A stretch of DNA of 64,000 nt from Stomoxys calcitrans (GCF_963082655.1 NC_081556.1:153819921-153883920); one strand, 5' to 3'. Shown: positions 23,953 to 35,695, numbered from the stretch's first letter. Notes: generated by a model from the letters alone, not told the origin. Numbers and translations: made by a program.

Positions 23953-24400
23953 TGTGGGGCTCAAATAAGAGGTATTTTAGAGTAGAACGAATCCGATATA
24001 TATTTTCAAGGCCAAGTCACTGAGTGGCCGCTCCGTCCCCCAAAACATGTCCCAAACCGGTCATGTTTGCCGATTATGGAAATATGGGGCTCAAATTAAA
24101 GGTATTTGGGAGTAGATCACGTATCTGATATCAACATTCAGGACCAACTGTCTAGGGGATGTCCCACCACTATAACAACACCCAAATAGGAAGTATTTGC
24201 TTACCAAGACAATTTTGATCTTCAAGACAGTGGAGCTCTATATCGATAGTTTTTGGGGCCCATAGCCCAAACCGGACATATTTGCTGACTTTTGCAATAA
24301 GGGTTTTAAATGAAAGGTATTTGAGTGTTTGATGAACCACCCCACTCCCCAAAACACCCCTAAATCGGGCATATTTTCGGACCATGTCAATGTGTGGCAA
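23953..24400 (+). mobile_element. Helitron internal fragment
   Basis: Modules with GGGGCTCAAATTAAAGGTAT and CCCCAAAACACCCCTAAATC match 18780-19340. No ends are present. Confidence 0.7.
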
Positions 24401-25451
24401 ATCCAATCACAAACCAAGTATGCCTAGAATTATGCAAACCTTATCGCCAAAGACATCTAGCCGTATTGTGGTAAGTGCCAAAAACTTTGTGTTTCCTGCA
24501 TACCAACATTTCCGCCTATATCTTTCGCGAAGGAAAAAAATAAAAAGGCAAGAGAAAAAAAGAAACTGAACTCACATAAAAAGAAAAGAAAAAAATTCAA
24601 AAGTCATCCATAACCTTATATTACCTGCGCCTGCTGATGATCAGATGATGTAAGTGAACCCATAATTATGGCCAATATGACGACGACAATGCCCATAATT
24701 TGTCAGATCTCTTTTTTGTTTGGTATCTGTGCGTTGTCCTCTTTAGGCTCTCCCCATGGCTCTTGGGGCTTCTTTAATTTTTTTTTTGCAAGCAAAACTG
24801 ATTGTCTGGAGGTCGAACCAACGTTTTTTTCTCCTGCTGCAATTGCTCATTAGAGTTGGTTGGGGCTGGATGGGGCAATGGAACGAAATAAAACGAAAGC
24901 TATGATAAAATGGCGCGTAAACCTTAAACACCAAAGTACCAAAGATGATGACGTCTTGTTGCTGATAGTGCTGATGATGAGGAGACGGTGATGCATCTTC
25001 CATTTGCCAAACGGACAGACCATAAATAGAATTATAATGGCTGATAATTAATCATTGCAATTAAACTATGGGGCCAGAAGAAGCCTCAAAATGTAGCCAC
25101 AAGAGGGAATTTGCTTAAACAATTAGAATTTTCTAAGCTTCAAGAATTATCATTTGTTTGCATTATAATGCACTTATCTCAGGTGGCATATTCACCGTTC
25201 AGAATTTCAGAATTTATTATTCAGGGAATTTGCCAATGTATTATGAGTGTCGTGGTGCATATTGGTAGCTAGCTATAGCTGGCTGTTGCATATTTGAGAT
25301 ACTACAACGGGTCTTGTGGTCTATGTTGTCTCTGGAAATGTCGTTAAAAAGATGACTCGAACCTGGGGGTAGGGTAGGGTTTGAGTGTGTTTAGAGAGCA
25401 AGCTTAGGTTCGAGCATTCACGGAATATTTGAACTGATATAGTATTAAACC
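24401..25451. other. Unique DNA, no gene seen
   Basis: A-rich near 24530-24600, otherwise ordinary AT-rich sequence. No recognisable coding frame. Confidence 0.5.
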
Positions 25452-25768
25452 GGAGGGCACCGTAGCGCAGAGGTTAGCTTGTCCGCCTATGATGCTGAAC
25501 GCCTGGGTTCGAATCCTGGCGAGACCATCAGAAAAAAATTTCAGCGGTGGTTTTCCCCTCCTAATGCTGGCAATATTTGTGACGTACTATGCCATGTAAA
25601 ACTTCTCTCCAAAGAGGTGTCACACTGCGGCACTCCGTTCGGACTCGGCTATAAAGAAGAGGCCCCTTATCATTGAGCTTAAACTAGAATCGTACTCCAC
25701 TCATTGATATGTGAGAAGTTTGCCCCTGTTCCTTAGTGGAATGTTCACGGCAAAATTTGCAATTTGCA
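25452..25768 (+). mobile_element. tRNA-derived SINE, best copy
   Basis: The head is tRNA-like: an A box TAGCGCAGAGG (25463-25473) and a perfect B box GGTTCGAATCC (25506-25516), the internal RNA polymerase III promoter. The body contains CAGCGGTGG, CCTCCTAATGCTGG, ACTATGCCATG, GCACTCCGTTCGGACTCG and CATTGAGCTTAAAC. The tail (GATATGTGAGAAGTTTGCCC, then GGAATGTTCACGG) recurs at 30838-30917. Body copies lie at 35510, 42062, 53519 and 56425. It is a SINE, not a functional tRNA gene, because the tRNA-like part runs into the repeat body. Confidence 0.85.
25463..25516 (+). promoter_or_regulatory. SINE internal pol III promoter (A and B boxes)
   Basis: A box TAGCGCAGAGG and B box GGTTCGAATCC match the tRNA-type consensus and have tRNA-like spacing. 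Only this copy keeps both boxes. Confidence 0.7.
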
Positions 25769-25771
25769 ATA

Positions 25772-26468
25772 GTATTAACCCAGATCGGTCCATAACCTGG
25801 TATAGCTGCCATATAAACCGATCTTGGGTCTTGACTTCTTGAGCCTCTAGAGGGCGTAATTCTCGTCCAATTTGACTGAAATTTTGCACATAATGTTTTG
25901 GTATCACTTCCAATAACTGTACGAATCAATACGTACGTTCAAATCGGTTCAAAACCTGCTATAGCTGTAATATAAACCGATCTTGGGTCTTAATTTCTTG
26001 AGCCTCTAGAGGGTGCAATTCTCATCCAATTTGAATGAAATTTTGGACATAGTGTTTTGATATCACTTCCAACATTTATGCGAAATATCGTCCAAATCGG
26101 TCCAAACCCTGATGTAGCTGCCATATAAACCGATCTGGGATCTTGAGTTCTTGAGCTTCTAGAGAGCGCAATTCTCATTCGACTTGGCGCAAATTTTGTA
26201 CATCGGCTTCTTCCATGGCCTTCATAATACGTGTGCAATATGGTCTGAATCGATCTATAGCTTGACACAGCTCCCATATAAACCGATCTCCCGATTTTGC
26301 TTCTTGAGCCCCGAATCGGACTATAACTTGATATAGCTCCCCTTCCGTCCATATTTATTATTCTTTGTTTGCCTAAAAAGAGATACTGCGCACAGAACTC
26401 GACAGATACGATCCATGGTGGAGGGTATATAGGATTCGGCCCGGCCGAACTTAGCACGCTCTTACTTG
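25772..26468 (+). mobile_element. DINE-1-like family B element with 3' end
   Basis: Four to five units (TATAGCTGCCATATAAACCG, TTGAGCCTCTAGAGGGCG), then GGTGGAGGGTATATAGGATT, the hairpin TTCGGCCCGGCCGAA, and CTTACTTG ending at 26468. The 182-codon minus-strand frame through it is a product of the repeat, not a gene. Confidence 0.8.
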
Positions 26469-27443
26469 TTTCATATACGTCAGACGCTTTGATTGTACTA
26501 GAAAAGTTCATAGGGAATCTGTAACGGACTACCACCAAATCAAGTAAAATTCGTCTTGGCCCAATTTAGGTTAGTTTTTATTTTTTTTATTAGTTATAAA
26601 ACTCTAGTAACTAAAATTAGACAATACATTATCTACCTTAAAATTATTAACAATTTCTTTTAAATTTTGAATAAGACATAATCTTTGCCAACGCTTATAT
26701 CCAAAATTCCCGAAACTGTTAAATGATATGCGGCACTTTGTCTCTGCCATGTGCCATATCGGTGTCAAGCAAACACACACGCACACTTCCACAATACATC
26801 CATCCAACGAGAAAATTGTCATATGATAGCCTTAAAGTCTTTTGGTTTCGCAGATTTTGATAAGGATTTGAGAGGCTCACTTCAAATTGTTAAAATCAAT
26901 AAATCAGGTTGGACAAAAACATCCGTTTGTCTCGTATGGACATTTAATACGGCGGCATTGTCGAAAGTTGAAAATCTGTAGGTGTAAACACATCAAAAGA
27001 CTCCAAGTGATGCAAGTTAAAAAGTCTGCATCCTCAGCAAGGGGACCGACACACACACACACACACAAACACTTGGCTAGCGTTGCACTTCTTTTTCAGT
27101 TAATGGCTTTCCATCTTCCTCTTGTGATGCGATTCGATGCTGGGGTAAGATTTGAGTGAATACATCATCCTCTTTGGAGTGGTTGTCGTTGTTGGTTAAC
27201 TACGCCAAGACTTAAGTGCAACATTTGTGGCGGCTACCTATTGAGTGCAAGTGATGCTGGCAACTTAGCTTTTTTTCTCGAGATTTGTTGGGAGTTTTTT
27301 TTATTTCATGGTGCACGACGGTGTTGAACTCGCGTATGCAGATGCAAAGTGAGTTGATCTTGAAGAATTGTACAGTGGTTTTGAGAGAGTTTTTTTCTGT
27401 TTTGAAATAAACTATTGTCCATTAAAGAAATTTAGAAAAAAAA
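26469..27443. other. Unique DNA with CA repeats
   Basis: (AC)n runs lie near 26770-26785 and 27049-27066. No gene seen. Confidence 0.5.
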
Positions 27444-28163
27444 CCAGTATAAGCGTGCTAAGTTCGTCCGGGCCGAATCTTATATACCCTCCACCATGGA
27501 TCGCATTTGTCGAGTTCTATTCCCGGCATCTCTTCTTAGGCAAAAAAGGATATAAGAAAAGATTTGCTCTGCTACTAGAGCGATATCAAGATATGGTCCG
27601 GTTTGGACCATAATTAAATTATATGTTGGAGACCTATGTAAAATGTCAGCCAATTCGAATAAGAAGTGCCCCCTTTGGGGGCTCAAGAAGTAAAATAGAG
27701 AGATCGATTTATATGGGAGCTGTATCGGGCTATAGACCGATTCTGACCATAATAAACACGTATGTTAATGGTCATGAGATAATCCGTTGCACAAAATTTC
27801 GGGCAAATCGGATAATAATTACGGAATCTAGAGGCTCAAGAAGTCAAAATCCCAGATCGGTTTATATGGCAGCTATATCAGGTTATGAACCGATTTGAAC
27901 CTTATTTGACGCAGTTGTTGAAAGTAAGAATAAAATGCGTCATGCAACATTTCAGCCAAATCGGATAGGAACTGCGCCCTCTAGAAGTCATGTCCCCAGA
28001 TCTGTTTATATGACAGCTATATCAGGTTATGAACCGGTTTGAACCATACTTGGCACAGTTGTTGGGTATGATAACAAAGTACTACGTGCAAAAATTCATT
28101 CAAATCGGATAAGAATTTCGAATAAAGGCTCAAGAAGTCGAGACCCAAGATCGGTTTATATGT
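27444..28163 (-). mobile_element. DINE-1-like family B element with 3' end
   Basis: Plus-strand TAAGCGTGCTAAGTTCG and GGGCCGAATCTTATATACCC are the reversed 3' end; units with AGGCTCAAGAAGTC follow. It is cut at 28163 by Helitron sequence. Confidence 0.75.
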
Positions 28164-29020
28164 TTTGGGGTTGGGGCGGCCCGATGGGTACTTACACTCA
28201 AATTTTAATACCATATTCCTATTCTACTCTCCTATACTTTTCCTTTGGTACCTATATTGTCCCGATGGGTTGTGTTTTTGACAAAAGAGGGAGGGTCCGT
28301 CCCCCTTCTGATACCGACAAATTATATAGCTTATGTTTTCTTCCAGACCAACCTACACAATATGCGAAAATTTCGAGAAAATCGGTTCTGCCGTTTTGCA
28401 GTCTATACGAAACAAACAAACCGAGTCCCTTATATCCATGATTGACTAAAGTGTCCATTTTGGGCATTTTTGCGGGGGTGGGGTGATCCCATATACTTCG
28501 ATATGAATTTGTATGCCAGATTTGTTATCTACTCCCGCACACTTTTCATTTGATACCCATATTGTTCACTACCATCGGTCCACTTTTGATTTTGGGTGAT
28601 GTTTTTGGGGTAACGGTGGAGGGTCCGCCCCCTTTCGTTATCAATAAATTATAAAGCCTATTCCTACTTGCTGACCATATTCGTAATCTACTCCCGAATA
28701 CTTTTTATTTGAGTTCCATATTGTCATGATCGTCAAATAAACCTATTTTAAGGGGGTTTGGGGGGCCTGGGGCGGCCCCCAGGTACATGAACCCAACTTT
28801 TATTATGAAATTCGTACTCTACTCTTGAATGCCTTTCATTTGAATCCCATATTGTCCAGATGGGTCCACTTTTATTTTTGGGTAGTACTTTTGGGGTAAG
28901 GGGGAGGGTCCGCCCCCTCTCGATATCTATACAGTTTGTGAAAATTTCAAGGTAATCGGTTCAGCCGTTTTTCAGTCTATACGGAACTAACAAACACAAA
29001 TTGAATTTTATATATAAAAT
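28164..29020 (-). mobile_element. Two fused Helitron 5' fragments
   Basis: The sequence AAAATCGGTTC(A/T)GCCGTTTT followed by CAGTCTATACG and AAACAAACAAAC occurs twice (28375-28430 and 28955-28998), so two copies of the Helitron 5' region lie head to tail. The second ends near 29020 in the AT-rich Helitron start. GC-rich modules lie between. Neither copy has a 3' CTAG. Confidence 0.65.
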
Positions 29021-29330
29021 TTCGACCTTATAATCGATTTCTAAATGTAGATCGAGTTTGAATTATTATCGATTAAAATATAATAATCGATTTTTTCAAT
29101 TCGTTGCGTCTTCGATTTTAAATCGATTGTATGTTTATAATTGATTTCGATTCCTAAGTCGATTTCGATTTCATAACATACTCTGATTTTTTAATCGATT
29201 TTTAAGTCATAGATAATTTCGGTTTCATAACCAAATTTATCTCTGCAAACAAATTCCAGTCTATTTCGATTTCATGATCGATATCGATATTTAGTTTCGT
29301 ATCATAGTGAATCCAAATGTCTTGTCAATG
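29021..29330. repeat. ATCGAT-rich low-complexity stretch
   Basis: Many degenerate repeats of TCGATTT and ATCGAT with no fixed period. It may be a decayed satellite or part of a transposon. Confidence 0.5.
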
Positions 29331-30385
29331 TCAACTCCATTTCTCATTTTCCAACTACACATTGCGAATCACGTGTTATCAGCAGTTGTCACATGATATC
29401 GATAATAATTCAGCATAACTTTGCACTGGAAGTAAATCCAGTAAATCTGACTTGCACTGGAGATAATTCAAACAACTTTCCGATTTTAATCAAAATTAGT
29501 CGATTAATCGAATTTTGTTGATGAACATGTTGGGTATATTTCTTTAAGTTGATTTTATAACAAGGATTTTCAACTTTCATGTCTATATGACTGCTTAGGG
29601 TTTACCCTTAGAATCACTGTGTGGCGGCCTGTGGCCGCGGTCATAGAGCCAGCATCAGTCATGAACGATTATTTTGCCATATTTGCATTTAATTGATGTG
29701 CAAACAGGACGTAGACGTCAACAAGATATGTTTGACTGCTTGGCTTGTCTTGAGATGGTTAAGCTGGGGATTGTTTGGTTGCAGCATGCCATGCTTTTCC
29801 TTGGGTTTCCCTAAGATTGTGTGACCACAGTTACAGAGATGTTTCGTCTTTAATGTGCGTATGGTTGACTTTTATTTGGAGTGGCCGTCCAGCAAGCGCG
29901 AGAGAGTTTATGTTTGTAAAAATAGTCCAATTGTAAAGCTTTAGGCTGGGGATAAATGACAACAATGTCTGGCATTGACAGTCGTATTAACAAAAACAAC
30001 AACAAAAAGCCAACATGGCAAAAGAATAGGAAGACAACCAAGGAAAAACATAAAATACATCCGGAGGCATAGATGGCTACTTATCTTTGGGGGACTACTG
30101 CACAAGTATACAGCCTGAGCAGCAGCCACTTCCACAATCACAGTCAGCGATTGATCATGGCTTACTCCATTAAAGATCTAACACCGACGCCATGACTTGT
30201 AGAATGAATTGTATGTGTGTTCGTTGGCTATGCATTTGCATTGAGGTCCTGCAGCCTTTTGTGTGATATTGATTTGGTTCTATCGCTTTCTTTGTTATTG
30301 TGGGCACAGTAGCCCAATGTTTAGAAATAATTTAAATAATTTGAATTGGAGTGAAAATAGCCTATAAGGCCTTCTCAGAAAAAAC
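29331..30385. other. Unique DNA, no gene seen
   Basis: No repeat family recognised and no coding frame with a known domain. Confidence 0.5.
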
Positions 30386-30387
30386 TA

Positions 30388-30623
30388 TTGGGTTGCCCAA
30401 AAAGTAATTGAGGATTTTTTAAAAGAAAGTAAATGCATTTTTAATAAAACTTAGAATTAACTTTAATCAAATATACTTTTTTTACACTTTTTTTCTAAAG
30501 CAAGCTAAAAGTCACAGCTGTTAACTGACAGAAGAAAGAATGCACTTACAGAGTCACAAGCTGTGAAAAAATTTGTTAACGCCGACTATATGAAAAATCC
30601 GCAATTACTTTTTGGGCAACCCA
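30388..30623. mobile_element. mariner-derived MITE, copy 3
   Basis: A full-length copy from TTGGGTTGCCCAAAAAGTAA to TTACTTTTTGGGCAACCCA, with TA before and after. It is in the same orientation as copy 1 and very similar to it. One terminal base is lost on the right. Confidence 0.85.
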
Positions 30624-30837
30624 TAGAACAAAAAAAAGTTACTATTATAGATCAGTCAGCGGTTACTATTAACCGCATACAGAAAACTTTTTTTGTTTTG
30701 AACGTACACCGATAAATCGACTCACAATGTCATAGCTTTATAAAGTCTTAATCCAATTTTTAGACTTGTTACAAATGGAATGACGAAATTTAAATTTTAT
30801 ATGCCTTTAGGCGGTAGCAATGGGTATTCCTGTAGTA

Positions 30838-30917
30838 AAATGTAAATGCAAATGCAAATTTGCCCATGATCATTCCACTAAGGCAAACTTCTCACATATC
30901 ACTGAGTGCTGTCCGAT
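30838..30917 (-). mobile_element. SINE tail fragment
   Basis: The reverse complement matches 25690-25770 (CATTCCACTAAGGCAAACTT, CTCACATATCACTGAG). Only the 3' tail is present; it directly adjoins a DINE-B. Confidence 0.65.
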
Positions 30918-31700
30918 TCACATCATATATCAGGTTATGGACCGATTTGAAGTATTCTTAGCACAGTTGTTGAATGTCATAACAAAATACCTCATGCAAA
31001 ATTTCAGCTAAAGCGGATAATAATTGCTCCCTGTAGAGACTCAAGAAGTCAAGACCCCAGATTGGTGTATATTTCAGCTATATCAGGTTATGGACCGATT
31101 TGAACTATTCTTAACACAGTTGTTGGAAGTCATAACAAAACACGTCGTGCAAAATTTCAGCTGAATTGGATAATAATTGCGCCCTCTAGTGGCTCAAGAG
31201 TTCAAGACCCCAGATAGGTTTATATGACAGCTATATCAGGTTATGGACCGATTTCAACCATACTCAGCACTGTTGTTGGAAGTCATAATAAAACACCGTA
31301 TGCAAAATTTCAGCCAAATCGGATAAGAATTGTGCCCTCTAGCGGCTCAAGAAGTCAAGATTATGGATCGGTTTATATGGCAGCTATATCAAAACGTGGA
31401 CCGATATAGCCCATTTACAATCCCAACCGACCTACACTTATAAGAAGTATTCGTGCAAAATTTCAAACGGCTAGCTTTACTACTTCGAAAGTTAGCGTGC
31501 TTTCGATAGACAGACGGACGGACGGACGGACAGACAGACGGATGGACGGACGGACAGACAAACGGACGGACATGGCTAGTTCGACTTAAAATGTCATGAC
31601 AATCATGAATATATACACTTTAGGGGGTCTCAGACGCATATTTCGAGGAGTTACAAACAGAATGACGAAATTAGTATACCCCCTATGGTGGAGGGTATAA
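30918..31700 (-). mobile_element. DINE-1-like family B element, 5' end present
   Basis: Units with CAGGTTATGGACCGATTT run into a GTCY tract (31505-31565), the core (CATGAATATATACACTTTAG, GTTACAAACAGAATGACGAA) and the reversed 5' terminus GGTGGAGGGTATAA at 31700. The 3' hairpin is missing. Confidence 0.8.
31505..31565. repeat. GTCY proto-microsatellite in a DINE-B
   Basis: About 15 tetramers of GACGGACA type at the standard place within a mini-me/DINE-1 element, longer than the usual three to five. Confidence 0.85.
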
Positions 31701-32889
31701 AAAGTTTGTAAACCCTAAAAGTATGCAATGATATTTAATTTATAACATCATTCGCTCTGTAGTAACAGAAACTTGTGCCACTTGTGCTTATTTAGATAAT
31801 TAGGGTTTCAAAAGCACTGTGCTATTAAATTCTGTGCATAACAACATTGCAACAATAGAAGCAGCAACAGCAACAACATCGACAGCAATTGCAAAACGAC
31901 TGTTGCTTGTCACTATTGTAGATTTTTTCGTTAACAAAATGACATAATTGCCTGGCAGTAAAAAACTGTTCTCCCAACCAAATCATGGCCTACTTCAATG
32001 GTTTTGATTGTGACTGCTACTGGTGGCAGGCAGCCAGGCAGGCAGGCAGACAGCAGTGGCAATGCGCTTGCCCCTACCAATCACACAAAACATTGCAACT
32101 AACTCTGTTTAGTATTTAAAGATGGATGGATGTGTTGCATTGTGTGTGCGCTGTATTTTATTTTGTTAACATTTTCATTCTAAATTGACACAATGACAGA
32201 TGTACCGAAAAACAATAACAATGGAACAGCAAAAGAAAACGAACAAATAAAAATAAAAACAAAACAAGTAAGACAAAATTCTACCGACTCGAATTTGGCT
32301 TTAATTCGGAATTAAAATATAAAACAGACAAACGAACCCAAATTTTTTCTTTAATCAGCCAATATGAACACCCCTTTGGTACAGAAAAAACGGAAGGCCT
32401 TCAATCGCCATCGTCGTTTGCGTCAATTTAAACGCAATGCTTGTGGCAGCAGTCCGAAATATTAAAATCAGTTGCTATGACACAAAACACACACACACAC
32501 GTAGAGTCGTAGATGAGAAAGTTTGGTGCTATGCCTTGGCCATGATAACTCTTTGATTATTATGCTTAATTGAATTCCGATATTTTCCAGAAATTATTGA
32601 CTTTGTAATTTCCCCAACAACAACAACATGAGCAGGCAGTAATGGTTGCACTTGCTGAGTTGGTTGATGCGCTGTGAAGCTGCAGCATGGGCCACAGCAG
32701 CAGTAGGAGCTGCATTCGGTTTTGATTGGCTTTAATGCAGACAACATCCAAGTATCTGAGCCAACATTTAAATTTCTCTGACTGCCCAATTGGAATTGTA
32801 AATAAGTGATTGTTTCGCCAGTGATTGCATTTAAAGGGGAAGGAATCCATGCCCATATGAGCGGAAAGGCTTTTAAATGAAAACCAAAA
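31701..32889. other. Unique DNA, no gene seen
   Basis: Includes CAGGCAGGCAG-type repeats near 32033-32047 and (CA)n near 32488-32500. Minus-strand frames near 32529-33009 have no recognisable domain and run into a transposon. Confidence 0.5.
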
Positions 32890-33164
32890 AAAATATGCTT
32901 TGTTTGGCCGGGTCGAATCTTTTATAACTTCACTGTGGATCGCATTTGTCAAGTTCTTTGCTGGTATCTCTATACAGGCAAACATAGGACAATGGATAAA
33001 AATTGCCATGCCATTGGAGTAGAGCTGGAAAAATATCGATATTTAAGTTTTTGACTAAATATCGATTGATATTTTCCGATGGATACTATCACAAAAGTTA
33101 AATTTGTTTGCAAAACTTAACAATGAGCAATTCGACACTGAATGTAGCCTTTAAGACACATTGC

Positions 33165-34782
33165 GCCTATAGAGGGCGCAATTTTCATTTTTCGTCCGAT
33201 TTGGTATAATACAGCAATAAAATGGTCATTTGTCAACCGATTGCCTTGAAATTTGGCAGGAAGGATTTTCTTATGATTCTCGATATTACTGGTGAATTTC
33301 ATAGAAATCGGTTCAGATTTGGATATAGCTTTCATATATATGTTCGTCCGATTTGGAATAATGCAACAATTAAGTGGTCATTTGTCAACCGATTCTCTCG
33401 AAATTTGGCAGGAAGGATTTTCTTATGACTCTCAATATTGCTGGCGAATTTCATAAAAATCGGTTCAGAAGGATTTTCTTATGACTCTCAATATTACTGG
33501 TAAATTTCATAAAAATCGGTTCAGATTTGCATATAGCTCCCATATATATGGTCGTCCGATTTGGAATAATACAGGAATAAAATGGTCATTTGTCGATCGA
33601 TTGCCTTGAAATTTGGTAGGAAGGATTTTCTTATAACTCCCAATATTACTGGTAAATTTCATAGAAATCGGTTCAGATTTGGATATAGCTTCCATATATA
33701 TGTTCGTCCTATTTGGAATAATACAGCAATAAAATGGTCATTTGTCAACGGATTCTCTCGAAATTGTGCAGGAAACATTTTCTTATGACTCTCAATATTA
33801 CTGGTAAATTTCATAGAAATCGGTTCATATTTGGATATAGCTGCCATATATATGTTCGTCCGATTTGCAGTCATACATCAATAAAATGGTCACTTGTTAA
33901 CCGATTGCCTTGAAATTTGGTTGGAGGGATTTTCTTATGACTCTCAATATTACTGTTGAATTTCATAGAAATCGGTTCAAATTAGGATATAGCTCCCATT
34001 TATAGGTTCGTCCGATTTGGATTAATACGGCTATAAAATGGTAATTTGTCAACCGATTCTCTCGAAATTTGGCAGAAAGGATTTTCTTATGACTCTCGAT
34101 ATCACTGGTGAATTTGATAGAAATCTGTTCAGATTTAGGTGTAGCCCACATACATATATATCGCCCGATTTTCACTCCTAGGCCCACTACAAGCGCATTT
34201 ATTGACCAATCTTCCCAAAATTTTGTACAACGTTTTCCTCGACGAATTTCACAATATCCATAAAGTTTGGTCGAAATCGGTTCAGATTTAAATATAGCTC
34301 CCATGTATTTGTTCGTCAGATTTTGGATAATTTGTTGTCATTTGTCAACCGTAGTTATTATATTTTGAACATATTTGGTTAGCTCGAAATTTGATACAGG
34401 AATTTAAATTATCTATTTGGATACATCCGGCGAGGTCCATCAAATTTGTTTCAGAATTACTGGGTTGCCCAAAAAGTATTGCGGATTTTTCATATAGTCG
34501 GCGTTGACAAATTTTTTCACAGCTTGTGACTCTGTAATTGTATTCATTCTTCTGTCAGTTATCAGCTGTTACTTTTAGCTTACTTTAGAAAAAAAGTGTA
34601 AAAAAAGTATATTTGATTAAAGTTCATTCTAAGTTTTATTAAAAATGCATTTACTTTCTTTTAAAAAATCCAAAATAACTTTTTGGGCAACCCAATAGAT
34701 GTAGCCCCCCATTTTGTGTTTAAAGGGTAGGTGTAGGGTATTATAAAGTCGGCACCGCCAGAATGTTGCCTTTCCTTACTGG
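33165..34782 (+). mobile_element. DINE-1-like element with a distinct 3' end (family D), interrupted
   Basis: Units of about 155 bp contain AAATGGTCATTTGTCAACCG, GGAAGGATTTTCTTATGACT and GAAATCGGTTCAGATTTGGA. The 3' end is GGGTAGGTGTAGGGTATTAT, a GC hairpin (AGTCGGCACCGCC) and CCTTACTGG, analogous to the family A/B hairpin plus CTTG. A mariner MITE splits it at 34460-34695. A second copy with the same end lies at 62438-62886. Confidence 0.7.
34460..34695. mobile_element. mariner-derived MITE, copy 4
   Basis: Full-length copy in the orientation opposite to copies 1 and 3, with CTGGGTTGCCC at the left, GGGCAACCCAA at the right and TA on both sides. Removing it rejoins the family D sequence (compare 62795-62820). 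Confidence 0.85.
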
Positions 34783-35185
34783 TTATTTCTCATTTCCGTT
34801 TGAAATATAGGTGATGGGAAATCAACGATATTTATCGATTAACTATCGATATTTATTATTAAAACTATCGAAAATATCGAATATTGCAATTATCGATAGT
34901 TTGCCAGCTCTATATTGGAGCTATATCAGGTTGTGGACTCATTTGGACCATTCTTGGGTTGGATGTTGGAGACCCAATTGGAAGACATTATGCAAAATTT
35001 CAGCCAAATCGGATATGAATGGTGCCCCATAGGGGTCAAGAAGCAAAATCGGGAGATCTGTTTATATGGGAGCTATATGAGGTTATGGACCGACTTAGAC
35101 TAAATTTTGAACGTATGATGAAGGTCATAGGAGAATTCGTTATACAAAATTTTAGCCAAATCGCATACGATTTGGGTATAATATA

Positions 35186-35349
35186 ACATCCATTTTTTAC
35201 GGAAAATATTAGTCGCTGCTGGGTCCATTTCTGGACCGAGGAGTGGACCCATAGGTGGTGACATTTCGTCATAGAACAAGAGCCAAACTTTGTATTGTCA
35301 AAACACTATTTTTAGGCCGATTAAATTATACTGTGCGGATCTTTTAGTT
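35186..35349. other. Short unassigned spacer
   Basis: No repeat or coding signal recognised, apart from a small inverted repeat TGGGTCCA..GTGGACCCA near 35219-35252. Confidence 0.4.
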
Positions 35350-35505
35350 TGGTAGTAAGACAAGCCCAACCGGACCCGTTCCGCAGAGCCTTCTTTAACG
35401 CTCCTATACCTTGTTTTTGAGCCCTAAATTGCAATGGTCTACATATCCAAGTCCTATTTTGGTAGAGTTTTAAGATGAGGACATTTCGCTTCGATGTCGA
35501 TATCG
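35350..35505 (-). mobile_element. Helitron 3' end fragment
   Basis: AACCGGACCCGTTCCGCAGA followed by GCCTTCTTTAACGCTCC matches the GC-rich 3' terminal zone of the Helitron at 12589. The terminal CTAG is eroded. Confidence 0.6.
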
Positions 35506-35509
35506 AATT

Positions 35510-35695
35510 CGTGTGAACAAAGGGCGGAGGTATGCAAGTCCGATAATGATGCAAAATGTGTGGGTTCAAATCCTAGCAGCAACATTGATTATCCCCTCCT
35601 AATGTTGACGACATTTGTGAGGTACTATGCCATGCATAGAAGTCATGTAAAAACTTCTCCCCATAAAGGTGTCGCACTGCGTGACACTGGCAGAA
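35510..35695 (+). mobile_element. SINE fragment
   Basis: Keeps a B-box-like GGTTCAAATCC near 35562 and the body (CCCCTCCTAATGTTG, GGTACTATGCCATGCATAG, GTGTCGCACTGCG). The A box and tail are lost. Confidence 0.75.

Larger units (their letters stand above)
33020..34912. mobile_element. hAT-like element inside DINE-B, itself carrying other elements
   Basis: Perfect 9-bp terminal inverted repeats TAGAGCTGG (33020-33028) and CCAGCTCTA (34904-34912), followed inwards by ATATCGATA-rich sequence on both sides. The flanks CATTGGAG (33012-33019) and TATTGGAG (34913-34920) match at 7 of 8 positions, an 8-bp duplication as hAT elements make. No transposase is seen. Its own DNA is about 33020-33160 and 34783-34912; the rest is nested inserts. 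Confidence 0.75.
32890..35185 (-). mobile_element. DINE-1-like family B element, interrupted
   Basis: The reversed 3' end lies at 32905-33019 (GGCCGGGTCGAATCTTTTAT, GATCGCATTTGTCAAGTTCT). Units resume at 34913-35185 (GAGCTATATCAGGTTGTGGA). Joining 33019 to 34921 gives the same order as the uninterrupted copy at 27470-27610, so 33020-34912 is a later insertion. Confidence 0.75.

Noticed and set aside
25452..25530. tRNA gene
   Set aside because: A and B boxes are present, but the tRNA-like part runs straight into a repeat body found in other copies and the stems are poor. It is a SINE head.
25990..26538. 182-codon minus-strand open frame
   Set aside because: It runs through tandem DINE-B units; its repeated peptide words come from the DNA repeat and shift with unit boundaries.
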